The notes under the pieces are model-generated. The model ran no database searches. It was not told the origin of the DNA and saw only the letters and a list, made by a program, of their open reading frames with translations. This document shows, piece by piece, positions 11,880-24,466 of a DNA stretch of 64,000 nt; positions within the stretch are counted from its first letter, which is position 1, and each line of letters begins with the position of its first letter. A program made the position numbers and the translations under genes. Origin of the DNA: Pascua guehoae (lineage: Eukaryota; Basidiomycota; Tremellomycetes; Trichosporonales; Trichosporonaceae); assembly GCA_001600415.1 (NCBI GenBank), contig BCJX01000006.1:1356793-1420792 (forward strand), given 5' to 3'.

Positions 11880-13631
11880 CTAGAAAAGACCCAGCTCGCG
11901 CTGTGCGCGCTCCACCTCGGCCTTTGTACCTGTGTGCTTGCCCTTGTCGTCGCTGAGCTTTACACAGTCCTTGCCGTCAATCTGATTGAGCTTGATGACC
12001 ATGTTGAGCGCCTTGCTCTGCTGCGACGGGTCCGAGGCTTTCCTAAAGTCGTTTGTGAAGAAGGTGCCGATGCCAAATGCGGCCGCGAGGCCAATCTCGT
12101 CACAGCCCTTCTGGAGGCTGATGGCGCGGTCGACATCGAGCGAGTCGGAGAAGACGACGCGCTTGCCCGCCAGCGCGTGGCCGTTGACGCCTGCACGGCG
12201 TGCCACTTCCTCCCACCCGGCCTTGGCCTGGCGGACAAACTCGAACGGGTCGCCGCTGTCCTGCCGCAACGCCGCCCAGCGGAGCGCGCGCGCTGGGTCT
12301 GCGACAAAGTCGGCAAAGAAGACACCGGCAGTGTACGTGTCGGTCAACATGATAAAAGGCGGCCGCGGTGCCGTTGCCGGGTACGCCTCCTCCCACATGT
12401 CCATGGCGCGCGCGTTGGCTCCCGCGTAACCGTACGTCGCGCCAATGGCCATGATCCACTCGTGCGCAATGGTGCCGGCAGGCTGGAGGCCGTACTTGAG
12501 CGCGAGGTACACCTGGTAGGTTAGAACCTGCGAGGCTGGGACTTCCGCAACCTACATTACTGGTGCCAGTCAACGCGCCCCCAGTTCCTCCAGCCGCCTT
12601 CCATTCCTGGAAGCCAGCGACGAGACCGCGCATGACGAGGTCGTGGACGGCAAATGAGCGGCGCCTCCGTGTGCCAAACTCGGAAAAGATGAGAGGCTGT
12701 GTCGGCTTCTCAGGCGAGAGAAGGGCGAGCGCCTTCTTCTTGGCAAGTTCTGAGGTTAGGTTGGGGAAACGCGACAAGAACCTACCAAACTGGCCGTCAA
12801 TGCTCCAGTCGGTGTCGACAAACTTAAAGTAGGCCTCTGAGATCATGGCCATGATGGGGACCTCGTAGAGGATGCATTCGCGCCAGAGACCGGTAATCTC
12901 ACACGCAATCTCGCCCATGCCATCGGCGTCCGCGTTCAAAAAGGTCAGCTTGACCTGCTCGGCAGGGTTGAGTCGGACGTTGGTGAGGTAGTCGAGGTAG
13001 GATTGGGGAAAGTACGGGCAGGTTGCCTCGAGGCGTCGGCGCTCCTCGGCAGTCAGGTGGACCTCGGAGAGACCTGGCGTCAGATGCTGAAGTGTAGGTT
13101 GTGATAGGACGTAGGGACAGAGGAGGGTCCGAGTGACAGGGCAACGGGAGGAAGGAGGAGGAAGGTCAAGAGCTCGTGGTACGATGCCATCTTCTGAAAG
13201 AAGGAGGAAACAGCCACGATACTCGTGTCTTTATCGCTCGGGAATAAAGTGACTCACGGTTAACACGCTCCTGGATCCAGTCAAAGCACTCGCGCGTAAA
13301 GCGCATGTGCGGGGCACGATTGTTGAACCGGATCACGACCTGCGCATTGGGAAAGTGGTGCAGGACGGCATTTTGCATCGTGAGCTGTGTGGGTCAGCCT
13401 ATTGTACATTTCTCTGGATGGGATGGGCTATCAATCAATCGCAATGAAGAGATGCTCAGTGGGTGTGCTCAATGCTAGATGTGTGTGGCTTTGGACTCGA
13501 GCACAGGAACACCAAGGTCGGCCACTTATCGGCATTATCATCAGACATACCTTGTAGAGGTCGGTGTCGAGAATGCTAAAGGGCATCTCGACTTCCTCGG
13601 GAGGAAGCGAAAAGACGTCGGTGGCCGCCAT
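11880..13631 (-). CDS. NPT1: Nicotinate phosphoribosyltransferase
   Basis: Five exons, 440 aa: 13631-13551, 13384-13258, 13073-12786, 12749-12556, 12512-11880. It forms nicotinate mononucleotide from nicotinate and PRPP with ATP hydrolysis, in the NAD salvage pathway. Family marks: MPFSILDTDLYKLTMQNAV at the N-terminus, LIFSEFGTRRRRSF (residues about 180-195), GALTGTSNVYLALKYG, GTIAHEWIMAIGATYGY with the conserved His, TDTYTAG, RQDSGDPFEF, VVFSDSLDVDRA, and FGIGTFFTNDF for phosphate binding. Length matches yeast Npt1 (about 429). Between exons 2 and 3 I joined directly (VNRLSEVHLTAEER), which keeps phase. A small extra exon near 13190 is possible but not needed. Divergent from the PPR gene. 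Confidence 0.95.
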
Positions 13632-14302
13632 GGTGTACTTGAAGCTGAGCGCTACAGGTGTGTCGGAGACGGATGAAACGTGTCGGCGGCGACGACGAGT
13701 TGGAGAAGAGTAGCTAGCAGAGATGATGTCAACATCGGCGACCAGTAAATAGCTGTTTCGCCAAGGCGTCGAGTGCACTGCCGCACCACTCCCGCGTGCC
13801 CGCATGCCCGTGGTTGGTGGTTCTGCGCTCGAGTCAACCAACATTCCGCTTCACGCGCTTTGTATTCGGTTAACAACCGCCTTTTTATTACCCAGAGATT
13901 ACGATACTGTAGCTCGGGCCTAGCGCTAATCTCAGGCACCTCCACGCGAGACGCACGCAATACCCACGTGTTTAGATTCTGTCGATTTGGTTCCGTCCTC
14001 ATTGGCTGGTGGCTCGAATGGCAGATGTCGGACTTTTCCTGGGTGGTGGACATCGCTAACTGGTTGCAACAACTTGCAGTCCACCTTGTACCCTCGAGGT
14101 TGGTTGGCCTCACCACGACAAAAGTCTTGCCAAACCCCCGAGCAGACGACCGACACGCAGCTCACGACGGGCTCCCGACTATCTCTACCCCCCCCCGTCT
14201 CTCAGCCGTTAACCTCGGCGGCAGGACTTGGTGAGTTTGTTCACACTTGAGCCCATGTCGGAGGACCTCGGGCCTCGGAGGTCCGGCGTGCCAACTGCCA
14301 AC
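13632..14302. promoter_or_regulatory. Divergent promoter region NPT1 / PPR gene
   Basis: Divergent start sites share this non-coding stretch. A run of C after pyrimidine-rich sequence near 14190-14200 lies just upstream of the plus-strand gene. No specific operator recognised. Confidence 0.45.
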
Positions 14303-17245
14303 ATGCGACTGACTGGCAGACATATGCTCGCTTCGGCACGGCAGGGGGCGCGCCGGGCGCCGCTCCTGCTTGCTGCTGCTGCACCGGCCGAGTCGAGTCG
14401 ACAGGCGCAGGTGCGCGCAATCGCCCTGTGTGCTGTCGACAGTGGGAGCGGAGGACAGGCGTGGCGGACAGCAGCCAAGACGGCTATTCGCGGATACGCT
14501 GCGGCGGTGGCACTGGCGTCGCCGGGCGAACGGCAGGGGGGTGGGGCGGCGTCAAATTCCTTTCCAAGTGCCGACAAACGTGGCGACACGGGATACTCTG
14601 GGTCGACGACAGCGGCAACGGCAAACGCACGGCATAGTAGTCCTGTCCGCACGTCGATTCACCCACTTGAAGATCCAGACGCGGCACAATTTGTTCAGCG
14701 CCCACCAACGGCCGGGGAGATTATACGGAGACGTTTGAAAGTGGACCCACTGGGGGCGCTCTTGTGCCTTCCGACACTTTCGCCCAGCGAGCTCGCCACA
14801 GTCGAGCCAAAGGACATTCGAAGTCTGCTCTTCCACCTCACGCTCGAGGACACGTCTGTTTCGCCGCTACACGCGCGCGTTGACGCCAAGGCGGCCGAGA
14901 ATGCGCTCCTGATTGCACGAGACATTCTGTACGAGGCACCAGCGAGCAGACATGACCGGCTCCCGTCGCGCGGGGGCGACTTTGTGGGACGGACACTGCG
15001 GAGCTTTCTGCGCGCGTGCATCCTCCTGGGCAGCCGCCGGCTGGTGGTGGAGACGTTTGGGGAGCGAATGAGCGCGCAGATGTTCCAGGAGCGACAGCAA
15101 CAAGAGCCCAACGGCAAGCAGCCGCTCGTGTTTACGGATGGCCTCGCGGTTGACCTGTACTTTGCGCGCGAGTGGAAGCTCATGGCCGACCTGTTCCCGT
15201 ACCATGGGGGCGACCTGCCTGACGAAGTGTGGACGGCCAAACTGACAGGCATGGTCATGAACGCGAATCTCGCCCTGGGTCGGCCGTGGGAGGCCATTGC
15301 AGTGTTTACACTGTGCGAAAAGCCCCAGTCGGACGCGTTCATTGCGCTCGTCCAGGCACAGCTCGAACAGGGCGACGTTGCGGCGGCGCAGGAGGCGCTG
15401 CATGCGGCCAGCACGGCTGGCGTCGACTCGATGGACCTCCAGGTCGCGATGCTGCGGGGATACCGCGCGCTCGGGCTAGATGCGAGTGTCGAAGAGCGTG
15501 TGCGTGCCGACACTGCACGACTGGGCTTGAAACTGGGTGCGCCGGTACTGAATGCGTTTATCCGCCTGCGCGTCGACGCCGGAGACCTGGACGGCGCGGA
15601 AGCGATCCTGTCTGAGTTCAACTGGGGATCTGGGTCCGGGCCACGGCCAGATCAGGAGACGACCATCATGGCGCTGAGCGTTGCAGGCAAGCGGCAGGAC
15701 GAGGCGGCCGTGCGGATCGCGTGGGACATGGTCGTCGACTATGGCGTCGTGACGGACGCGGCTGTCGCGCACCTGTGCCGGGCGCTGCGCCGACTGGAGC
15801 GGCCTGACGACGCGGTCGCCATCCTGCGTGCCGCCGTAAAGGGCGACGAGCACTCGCCGTGGCGACTACCCGAGACGTTTGTGCCGGGCGTGCTCACGGC
15901 CAATGTCGTGCTGCAGATTGCGCTGCGGGACAAGGGCTATGACGGGTTCCTCGAAGTGACCGACTTGATGGTGGTGGGCGGTATTGTGCCCGACCAACGG
16001 ACGGTGGTGCACGTGCTCGAGTTTGCAAAGGCGCACATGGTGACGACACCGCTGTCGCTCGCGCGCCTGCTGCGCCAGCTCAACAGGCAGACACGCACCG
16101 AGACGACGGCCGAGCAGGTCGACATTGTGCTGGCCGAGGCGGTGCGCCTCGCGCTCCGCGGCGCGTCCAAGCCCAAACATCTCTCGGGCGAGCCCGTGTC
16201 CGCTACCTCCTCGTCGCCCGAGGCAGCCATGCTCCAGGGCGAGCTGCGGTCGCTGCTCGAACGCCGCATCGCGGCTATCCGCAACTCGGGCCAGCGCACC
16301 ACGCCCCGCATGCTCTCCACACGCCTCCTGTACGACGCCCTCTCGTCCCCGCGCCCCGGCGCGACCGTCCCGCAGACATGGTCGGCATTCGTCCTCCGCG
16401 GCTTCCGCCCGAGCGCAGTCCACTACCTCTCCCTCTTGCGCGCGTACGCCGTCATCGGCGCCGTCCAGGACGCAGAAGACGTGCTCGCCCGCGCCGCAGC
16501 AGACGGCGTCGCGCCCACGCGCGCCATGCTCACCACCCTCGTCGCGGCGTGGGGACGCGCAGGCGACGTCGACCGCGCACGCGCCACCTACGAGCAGATC
16601 CGGCGCACAAAGGAGGGCATTGACGGACCCGCCCTCCGCGCCATGCTCCACGTCTACACGGCCCACCACCACTCCCACGACGCTCTGAGCCTCGCACGCG
16701 CAGAGTACCCCACCATCAAGCTCGACGAGGACACGGTCGTCACCATTGCCCATATCCTCCGCCATGTCGGGGACGTCCCCGGCGCAATCTTCTTTATCGC
16801 CCACCACTGTACCATTGCCCCCGGTGGCAGCACGGACGCCGACAAGGCCCAGAGCTTGACTACAGACACGCCAGCGGCCACGACCGCAGACAACTCCCAA
16901 CCCCCCTCCCAACCCCAAACCGCCCCGTCCCCCACCCCCACCCCCACCCCCACCTCCACATCCACATCCACCCCCACACCGCAGTACCGCCTCACACCCC
17001 AACTGCGCGCCGCCCTCCGCCGCGCGCTCAACTACCTCTCCAAGCGCCCCGTCGGCGCCCTCGACACACGTACCCGCCAGGCCCTCGAGCTCGGCCACGA
17101 CATGCTCGCCGACGACCAGGTCGCGCGCCCGCCCCAGATGCGCCGCAAGCCCACGCTCGGCGCGGGTAACCGCCGCAGGCTGGGCGATAAGCTCGCAGAG
17201 GCCGCGAGGCGGGATGCGATGCGGAGGGACGGTGGTGGCGAGTGA
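14303..17245 (+). CDS. Mitochondrial PPR-like helical-repeat protein
   Basis: Single-exon gene, 980 aa from ATG 14303. I chose that ATG because it yields an Arg/Ala-rich, acid-free leader (MRLTGRHMLASARQGARRAP) typical of a mitochondrial presequence; an in-frame ATG at 14255 adds acidic residues first. The body is a series of helical pairs of about 35 residues with PPR style: AVHYLSLLRAYAVIGAVQDA, then TRAMLTTLVAAWGRAGDVDR, then PALRAMLHVY, and earlier VLNAFIRLRVDAGDLDGAEA. A Thr/Pro/Ser low-complexity linker encoded by CCCACC-type repeats lies near 16925-16985, and the tail is basic. PPR proteins bind organellar RNA and act in mitochondrial RNA processing or translation; the specific target is unknown. 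A 529-aa frame on the opposite strand is a shadow. Confidence 0.8.
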   Translation: MRLTGRHMLASARQGARRAPLLLAAAAPAESSRQAQVRAIALCAVDSGSGGQAWRTAAKTAIRGYAAAVALASPGERQGGGAASNSFPSADKRGDTGYSGSTTAATANARHSSPVRTSIHPLEDPDAAQFVQRPPTAGEIIRRRLKVDPLGALLCLPTLSPSELATVEPKDIRSLLFHLTLEDTSVSPLHARVDAKAAENALLIARDILYEAPASRHDRLPSRGGDFVGRTLRSFLRACILLGSRRLVVETFGERMSAQMFQERQQQEPNGKQPLVFTDGLAVDLYFAREWKLMADLFPYHGGDLPDEVWTAKLTGMVMNANLALGRPWEAIAVFTLCEKPQSDAFIALVQAQLEQGDVAAAQEALHAASTAGVDSMDLQVAMLRGYRALGLDASVEERVRADTARLGLKLGAPVLNAFIRLRVDAGDLDGAEAILSEFNWGSGSGPRPDQETTIMALSVAGKRQDEAAVRIAWDMVVDYGVVTDAAVAHLCRALRRLERPDDAVAILRAAVKGDEHSPWRLPETFVPGVLTANVVLQIALRDKGYDGFLEVTDLMVVGGIVPDQRTVVHVLEFAKAHMVTTPLSLARLLRQLNRQTRTETTAEQVDIVLAEAVRLALRGASKPKHLSGEPVSATSSSPEAAMLQGELRSLLERRIAAIRNSGQRTTPRMLSTRLLYDALSSPRPGATVPQTWSAFVLRGFRPSAVHYLSLLRAYAVIGAVQDAEDVLARAAADGVAPTRAMLTTLVAAWGRAGDVDRARATYEQIRRTKEGIDGPALRAMLHVYTAHHHSHDALSLARAEYPTIKLDEDTVVTIAHILRHVGDVPGAIFFIAHHCTIAPGGSTDADKAQSLTTDTPAATTADNSQPPSQPQTAPSPTPTPTPTSTSTSTPTPQYRLTPQLRAALRRALNYLSKRPVGALDTRTRQALELGHDMLADDQVARPPQMRRKPTLGAGNRRRLGDKLAEAARRDAMRRDGGGE

Positions 17246-17939
17246 TGGCCGGGTTTGGGTTGCGGGTATACACTGGGGACGATGGGGTGATGGCATGGTG
17301 GGGACGGTGAGGATTAGGGAGGACTGGGGGACAACGGGTACGACCGCGGACGGCGAGGACCCCTCGGAGGACGAGCGGGGTGACATCAGTGTGCCGAACT
17401 CCACCGCACTCCCTACGCCGCCACTCCATTGCACAAGCATTTTCCACTGCACCAATCACAGACTCACGCCGCATCAACTTGCAACTTGCACCTTCATCCA
17501 CAGCTCCATATGTAATGCATGCAAATGGCATATCGTACAGTGTCAATGAGAGTGAGAGTAGTATGTGCCGAGTCTGCGCCGCCTGTGGTCGGCGTGCACG
17601 GCCGATGACGAGGTGCGGCGACGATTATACTGTCCGTGATCTCGGCGGTGGGTACGGTGCGGTGCGGTCTGGGTCTGGAATGAAGAAATGGGTGGTAGTG
17701 GGTGGGTGGGTGGAGTGGGTGGAGTGGGGATGGAGTGGGGATGGAGTTCGGACACAAGCGGGTGTCGAACGCAGTCGGTGGCACGGCCGACTCTTGGGCA
17801 TAGCTCGCTCCGCTGATGCGCTGCATCCATCGGGTGCGCCGTCGCTGCCGCAGCATGTAAGCTGGGTTGAGTGTCGAGGCTGGGATCGAGCGGCTTGCCT
17901 CAGTCGCTTGATCCCCAGTCTGATAGCAAGGACAGCCTC
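17246..17939. other. Intergenic, convergent 3' ends
   Basis: Lies between the convergent PPR gene and the SepH kinase gene. GGGTGGGTGGAGTGG-type purine-rich repeats near 17696-17745. No gene recognised. Confidence 0.5.
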
Positions 17940-20900
17940 CTATAAATGGTGTCCGTTCGTCGTCTGCGCTGGCGGCGGGGACACGTGCCCACGCGGCCGC
18001 AACGCCGAGCGCATGTGCACAGGGCTGAGACGCCCGTTCTCGCCAGCTTCCCATTGTACTTCCCTGGAACGTTAGGGTCAGCACACACATGCCTGCTCGC
18101 GCAGTAGACTACTCACTTGAGGTAGCTGCGCGAGATGCGGCTCTTGCCGCGCTTGTCGAGAGTGGTGAGCGGACTCTGGACGCCGTTCTGGAGGCTGTCG
18201 GCGCTCAGCCGTCGCGCATGTTTTGGTGGGCCGAGCACCGAGGGCGAGCGGGGAAAGTCCTTGTCCCACACATCGCGGTCGATGCGGCTTCGGGCGTCGC
18301 GCGAGTCGCGGTTGTCTCGAGATGGGTCGCGGGGATCAATACCACGTACAGACTCCAGGAGGTGAGAGGCGTTGCGCGACGGGCGGCGGGGAGGTGGCAA
18401 GGGAGCGATACCTGCCCCAGTACCATTGCTGATGGACGGTGCTGGCGAGCCTCGGCTGCTGCCTGTCCCATCCTTGGCACTAACACGGATATGCCGCGAC
18501 GCCTGCCTGTTGACAGGAATAGCGACACCATCAGGTGCGCGGCGCATGACGCTGACAGAGCGCTTCTGAGGAACAGGAGCAGCCGCAGCCGGGATACCAT
18601 AGACTAGGCTTGGGTAGATTTCCTTTGCCAATTCGCGAACCAGCACGGCACCATCCTGCTTGGCAAGGCGGTCGACGATAATATCAAAGCCAAAGCGCGA
18701 GACGAGGGTTTCACGATCAGGGTGGGTCTCGAAGACGACACGCGTGATGCGCAACAGGTTTAGCTTGGTCATTGCTTTGGCCTGTCGCTCGAGTGTCTCG
18801 GCGAGACGCTTGAGGAACGGCGGTGTCGTCATGGCCGTTGTTAGCGGCGTTGACAGCCGGAGGAGTTTGAGGAAGCTGGGCGTTAGCAACGGGCAACAGA
18901 GTATCGGAAACTGGGGACGTACGGGTCCAAGATGCGCTCAAAGGATACGCCCAGCGCGTGGGCAAAGCACTGAGTGAGCGAGTTGGTCGGGCCTTCTTCA
19001 AGGAGGACGTCCTCGACACGCGCCGTCTCGTCCGCCATCCATCCAACCACTGCCTCGAGGGCGCTCACGCGCCAGTAGGGGTCGTCGAGAAGGTCGAGAT
19101 ACATGGCCAGGCCTCCGTTCTGCCAGAGCAGACGGCGAGACACCTTGCCGGCATTGGCAAGGTCGCACAACACAGGAAGCGCAAACTGCTTGAGCTGGCT
19201 CTTGTTGTCGATCGTGAGCTTGAGGAGTGGAATAATACCCGCCGCCGCTGCCTCCTCTTGGCGTGCCTTTGAAAGGCGGCACATTGAGTAAATCGTCTGG
19301 AAAATGTGCGAGCAAATCTCGTTGCTGTAGGAACCCTTGAGCGACTTGCGCAGCAACTCTACGAGAACCTCCATGGCGTTGGAATTCTGCAGCACCTCGA
19401 TCAGCTGCGGCGACGTCGCAAGATGCTTGACCGATTTAATCGCGGTGACTAGCAGCTTGCGTGGGAGAATATCGAGTGCCTTGAGCAGCCGCATCATAAT
19501 TGTGCGTGTCGCAAATGCCTCGCGCACGTGGTTGTCGGCCTGGGACACCTGGCAGAAGAGAAGGAGCACGTCGACCGCACGTCGTGGCGTCTCCTCCTCA
19601 ACCTCGGGGTCTTTGGAGACTGCCAAGAGGGATGTGGACAGAGGGTCCAAAATGCCTTCGCGAGTGAACATGCGGCAAAAGTCGGGCTTGGGTGTAGGGG
19701 ACTGTGGTCAGCTACGACAACAAGGCATCATTTAGCTCACTTGAAGGTCGAAGACGCTGCCAATGCCTTCCACAGCAGAGAGAATGAGGGTCTTGTTCAT
19801 CGAGTAGTCCTCGTCCAGGAGTTCTACGAGAACCTTGAGACCGCGACATCTGCCGTCAGAGTTAGATTCCCCTGTGACTACCCACGAAATAAACATCTGG
19901 AGAGTCAAGGGGGAACGTGTCAGGTGCTGAATGAATGTGGACGCCTCGAGTCGAGTGTCGAGAGAATGCTTCTTGCTAGTATATGGCTGTTGTTAGCTGG
20001 CGCATGCGCTTGCCACAGCTCACAATGATGACGGGAATACCGCCCACAAGACAGAATGATTCAAGGTTGTCAACATCGAATGCCACAATCTGTCGGGTTA
20101 GCTGACGGCTTTTGTGAGGAACTATGCAACTCACAAAATTGACAATCCTCAAGAGCCGCACAGCGACATCGCGACTGAGACGGGACTCGAGGACCTCGAG
20201 CACGCTAAAGTCAGCTCAGCGTCCAGCCTACACCACTCACGCAAGCATGCCGTGGATGGTAACAAAGTGGGCTTCCAGTCCCAGGTCTGGTGGCGTGGTT
20301 TCAAACAAAGTCAACTGAGGGTTAGAATTGGTCCCAATCTCCAACCCACCAAGTCATCCGCGAGACTCCGCAACGTCGCCTGTGGCGTGCCAACCTCGAG
20401 CTGGTCAACAATCTTTGCAACCGTGGCATGCAATGTTGCCTTCTTGTCGCGGAGGAGGTTGGCCTCGAGGTCATCTGTGTCAAAGTCGTCGTCAAACTCT
20501 GCAAATGGATCGACGTCGTCTTCTTCCTCCTCTTCATGCCACGATCGGTTTGAGCGACGAGTGAGCTGCAGAGAACCCATCGTGTTTGCGCCTGTGACAG
20601 TTAGTAAGGTTTCCCCGCACGTGCTGCAGTCCCCCGCAGTACTCACCATCCTCCTGTCCCGCAGGGCCGTCAAACATGTCTGAATAGTCCTCGTCGTCTG
20701 CCTCAGTGTACTTCTGCAACTCCAGAGTCGATTCTGCCGACACAGAATTACGGCCGCGCAGCGAGCTCTGGCGCGATCCTGGTGGCGTCCGTGTAGATAT
20801 CGTGGGGCTGGAGCTGGTGGAAAGGGTAACGGCAGGAGAGGCAGGCTTGCTTGTTGCTGGGCTGATGAGAGTAGGGAGGGAAGATTTCTTGGTTTTGGGA

Positions 20901-22845
20901 GAGGTGGGAGATGCGGGAGAAGGGGCGGGTTTTGGTTGGCGTGCGGTTGCAGTGGCCTGCAGCGGGCCAATCTTGCGCAGGTCGTCGGGGTGCATGAGGC
21001 GTATGCGGCCCTTCTCGCGCAACTAAGTGTGAGCTATGTCAGCGGGGTGACGCTAGCTCACCTTCATGTGGGACAGCTTGAGCTCAAGCTCGTCCTCGCC
21101 GGATACAAGGTCAGAGTAGTCCTCGGCGATGCCCTTGAGCCTCGCCTTCTTGTCCTTCTTGACCGTATCCTTTCGTGGGCGAACCGTCTCGTGGTCCTTC
21201 TCATGAACCTCCTCTGAGGAAGATTCCTCCGATTTGGAAGCTAGTACAGTCAACGTCTATGCCGTGGTGCTAGACATGTATCGTACAGGGCAACTCACGT
21301 TCTCCTTTTGGAATGGAATCACCAAACACATAGTCGTCGTCCCATCGCTCGGCCTCGCTGCTTTCTCGTGCACGGCTGAGAACATCGCTGAGATGCTGGT
21401 TCTTTTGAAAGACGCCACCGACAACGGTCGGTGCAGCCTGCTGACCTAGACTGAGGGCTGGAGTTGTGGGAACGGGCGGTACGGCGACCGAGTTGCCTCG
21501 GCTTCGGTTGTCCTCCTTCTTCCCTTCCTTCTTGACAGTCGGTAGACGGCGCATCGTACCATAGTTTGTTGGCTCTGGGCAGAGTCAGCTTGGACACACG
21601 GTCGCCAACAAGCCCACCCACCGGCGAGTTTCTCGTTCCAATGTTGAATAGCGTTGAGGGCCTGCGAGTGAGGCACGACGGGCTTCTCAGCGACCGGCTT
21701 TTCTTGCACGCCACCATCGCCGTTCGAGTTGTCGGTCGTGTCGGGCGCCTTTTCCTTTCCTCGAGGAGCAGCACCAGATTTGGAAGTTTCGATCGCAAGG
21801 TTCCTCTTGGCCGCGAGCATCCACCCGTGACGCAGAAGCTTCTTTGCCGACACGCGCAAATTGGGATCCTTCTGGAAGCACTGGTAAAGAAAGTCTTTGA
21901 CGATCTGCGTTACGTGTCAGAAACAAACCGAACAGCACATGCCTAACGCTCAATGTTGGCGCATTCCACGCGTCATCACGCGTCACACGACTGGCGCGCG
22001 ACAGCGTCGTGGGAATAGCACGCGCGCATCGCGCAAGCAAACACGCTGCGCCCGGCAAACGTCATGTGCTAGCGCGATGCTAGTGCTAGCCTGCGACCCG
22101 GTATACACTCTACACTTACTGAACTGGCGCCCTCTGGAATGCGCATCGACTCGTCCTGCACGATGCGCCACAGTGCCTGCATGGGAGCCAGATCGCCGTA
22201 TGGCGGCTTGCCCTCGAGGAGCTCGACGACGACGCAACCGACACTCCACACGTCGCTTGCGGTGCTGGCGCCGCTCTGTTCAATAACCTCTGGCGCCATC
22301 CAGTAAGGGGATCCGACGACCTCGTTGTCGGCATCGACACTGGCGGCGGCGACGGCGGCGATATCTGGCGGGGGTGCGCGGGACGAGACGCCAAAGTCTG
22401 CGAGCTTGACCGAGCCATCCTTGTTGGTGAGAATGTTGGCGCCCTTGATGTCGCGGTGGATGACACCTTGCTCGTGGAGGTAGGCGAGGCCCTCGAGGAC
22501 CTGGCTCACGTAGACGGCGACGAGAGACTCTGGAAACTTGCCAAACTTCTTCAAGATGCTCTGCAAGCTCCCATTCTCGCAGTACTCGAGGACAATGAAG
22601 AGGTTTTCCTTGTCCTTTGCAAAGCCCTTGTACTTTACAATGTTGGGGTGGTTGAGGTTCCGGAGGAGATCAATCTCGCTCATGAGATCCGGCAGCGACG
22701 ACGCAGGCAGCGATGCCACCGAGATCGACTTGATTGCCACCGTCTCGCCGGTCAGAAAGTTGAGAGCACGGTACACGTTCCCGCTGGCACCACGGCCGAG
22801 CAGGTCGCCCAGCTGGTAGTTTGATAGCGGCGTACTCCCCGCCAT
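17940..22845 (-). CDS. CDC7: Septation protein kinase Cdc7/SepH (STE family)
   Basis: Fourteen exons, 1382 aa (A. nidulans SepH is about 1350): 22845-22120, 21904-21622, 21574-21299, 21240-21062, 21022-20647, 20591-20350, 20314-20241, 20204-20135, 20089-20024, 19986-19886, 19849-19741, 19686-18923, 18875-18117, 18063-17940. The kinase domain occupies residues about 10-260: [12 protein letters not shown] loop, VAIKSI lysine, [12 protein letters not shown] catalytic loop, [21 protein letters not shown]. An acidic Ser/Pro-rich middle follows, then ARM/HEAT-like helices ([31 protein letters not shown]). Known members act at the spindle pole body, bind the GTPase Spg1 and relay the septation initiation signal. 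This Cdc7 is the S. pombe-type septation kinase, not the budding-yeast replication kinase. The last exon is tentative: without splicing the protein ends at a TGA at 18113-18115. Confidence 0.9.
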
Positions 22846-24466
22846 GGCGCATGCTGTTCCAGAGGTTGGTGGTCGTGGATCAAGAGAGGGGGGCGATGAC
22901 GATGACGCAACGGCGGTCGGTAGTGCAGTGCAGTGGCCTGGCTAGTGCACTCGCTCACACGCCGTGTGGAGGTGCTGTATCGGTCGGTGGGTCGGTGTCG
23001 CAGTGTTGGTAGTGTCGTCCAAAGGGTCGTGTGGGTGGCAATGTCGACGAGGTGACAAGGCGGGGGTGAGATTTGGGAGTGAGAGAGACAATGTCGTCTG
23101 GCGGCGCAGACCGGGTCGCGGGTCCTGCAGTATGTGCTGTAGTCTCTCTCTCACGGTCGGTCAGTCGCGAGGGGCTGCTAGGTCGGGCCGACTTTGTGGT
23201 GGTGGCTTGCCCGTCCGTCGCGGGTCGATCAGGTGGTACACCGACAACCACCAAATCCCAATCCAAAGTCTCAAAGGGTAGGGTGGGCCGACCCGGGGGA
23301 GTTGGGTGGCGTGCCGCGTCTCGGCAGAGACGAGGAGAGAGCTGCCGACAGCGAGTGCAGTGATTCCAGAGGCCGGCCTCTACAGCACTTTGTAGACCAT
23401 GCAAGGTGAGGGGGTGGGGGGGTGGGTGGGGTCCAGTATAATGAGATTGAAGAGGGGAAGAATGGGGTTAGCGATGGGGGGGTCGAAATCGAGCACAGGG
23501 TGGAGGCAGGCAGGCAGACGAACAACAAAGAGAGGTCCGTGCGCGCAGCAGCCCACCACCATTCACTACCTCCCCTCGGCGCGTCGGCTCGGCAACGGCG
23601 CGTCCGGAACCTAAAACCCACGTGGCTCCCGTATGCCGCAATCAACGCAACATTACCAAACGTCCAAACGCGTCCAACCTTCTACTTTGAGCTACAGTTA
23701 TTGCGCTCCTGCATCGCCATATCGCCAGGTCGACCTGTCGACGTGCGACGAGAGATGCGTGCAGGTTACATGCTATACGATCTATTACTTGGTCAAACTG
23801 GTGGTCCTCATTCTTACCCAACGAGGGGCCAAACGGTTTACAAAAACAGGTTAACACTGCTCATCTTGCTACCGTCCTTCTTTTCTTCTCACTTGATCTC
23901 ACTTCATCTCACTTCATCTCATCCCATTTCCCGGGATTGGGGCTCATCCCGGATTCCCGATCATGGTGCCTAATGTGCGCTAATTACCAGCATCTCCTCC
24001 CCCATCGCGACCGGTCATCCTAACCTCCCTACATGCCAAGTTTGTGACCTCCGGAGTTTCCAGTGCGAATGGTTTACTCCACGCTTACTCCACCTATATC
24101 GCGGCGGGTGCTTCACAGGCGGTTAGTTGTGCATTATTTTACGTCTATGGCTTATTGGGCTACGGAATGATTGAAGTGTGTAGACGGGCATACGTACTGC
24201 GCGGCTGTCGGGTAATGAGTCTAAATATCTATAGCAAGCGGTTCCGGTAACGAGGGTGATAGTTGAAAGACGGTGGTGCTATTTGGGTGAATGAAGAAGG
24301 CCTGGACAGGTTATGGAAGATGGAAGGCTGCGGTAGTTCAGACTGGTGCTAGCAGCACCTCCGACTGCAAAGCAGTTGTCTCAAGAGGTGATGGCCAAGA
24401 AATAGGGTAGCCGGTAAGAGTATCTAGATATCAGTGCGCCGCTGCGCTGCTCCTTGCACTCACCAC
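22846..24466. other. Intergenic, upstream of the SepH kinase gene
   Basis: About 1.6 kb holding the kinase promoter and the 3' flank of the phosphodiesterase. Repeated ACTTCATCTC-like sequence near 23890-23925. A stretch near 24395-24412 superficially resembles a tRNA anticodon arm but lacks a T arm. No gene recognised. Confidence 0.5.

Noticed and set aside
13185..13200. Additional 11-nt exon in NPT1 (QDGI)
   Set aside because: Direct joining of exons 2 and 3 keeps phase and gives the expected VNRLSEVHLT; the extra exon would insert unneeded residues.
15866..17455. 529-aa minus-strand frame opposite the PPR gene
   Set aside because: Gly/Ala/Arg-rich shadow of high-GC codons; no motifs, and the plus strand has clear helical repeats and a mitochondrial leader.
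24330..24412. tRNA-Cys-like anticodon arm (GACTGCAAAGCAGTT)
   Set aside because: No acceptor stem or T arm (no GGTTCGA-type box B), and the D arm is irregular.
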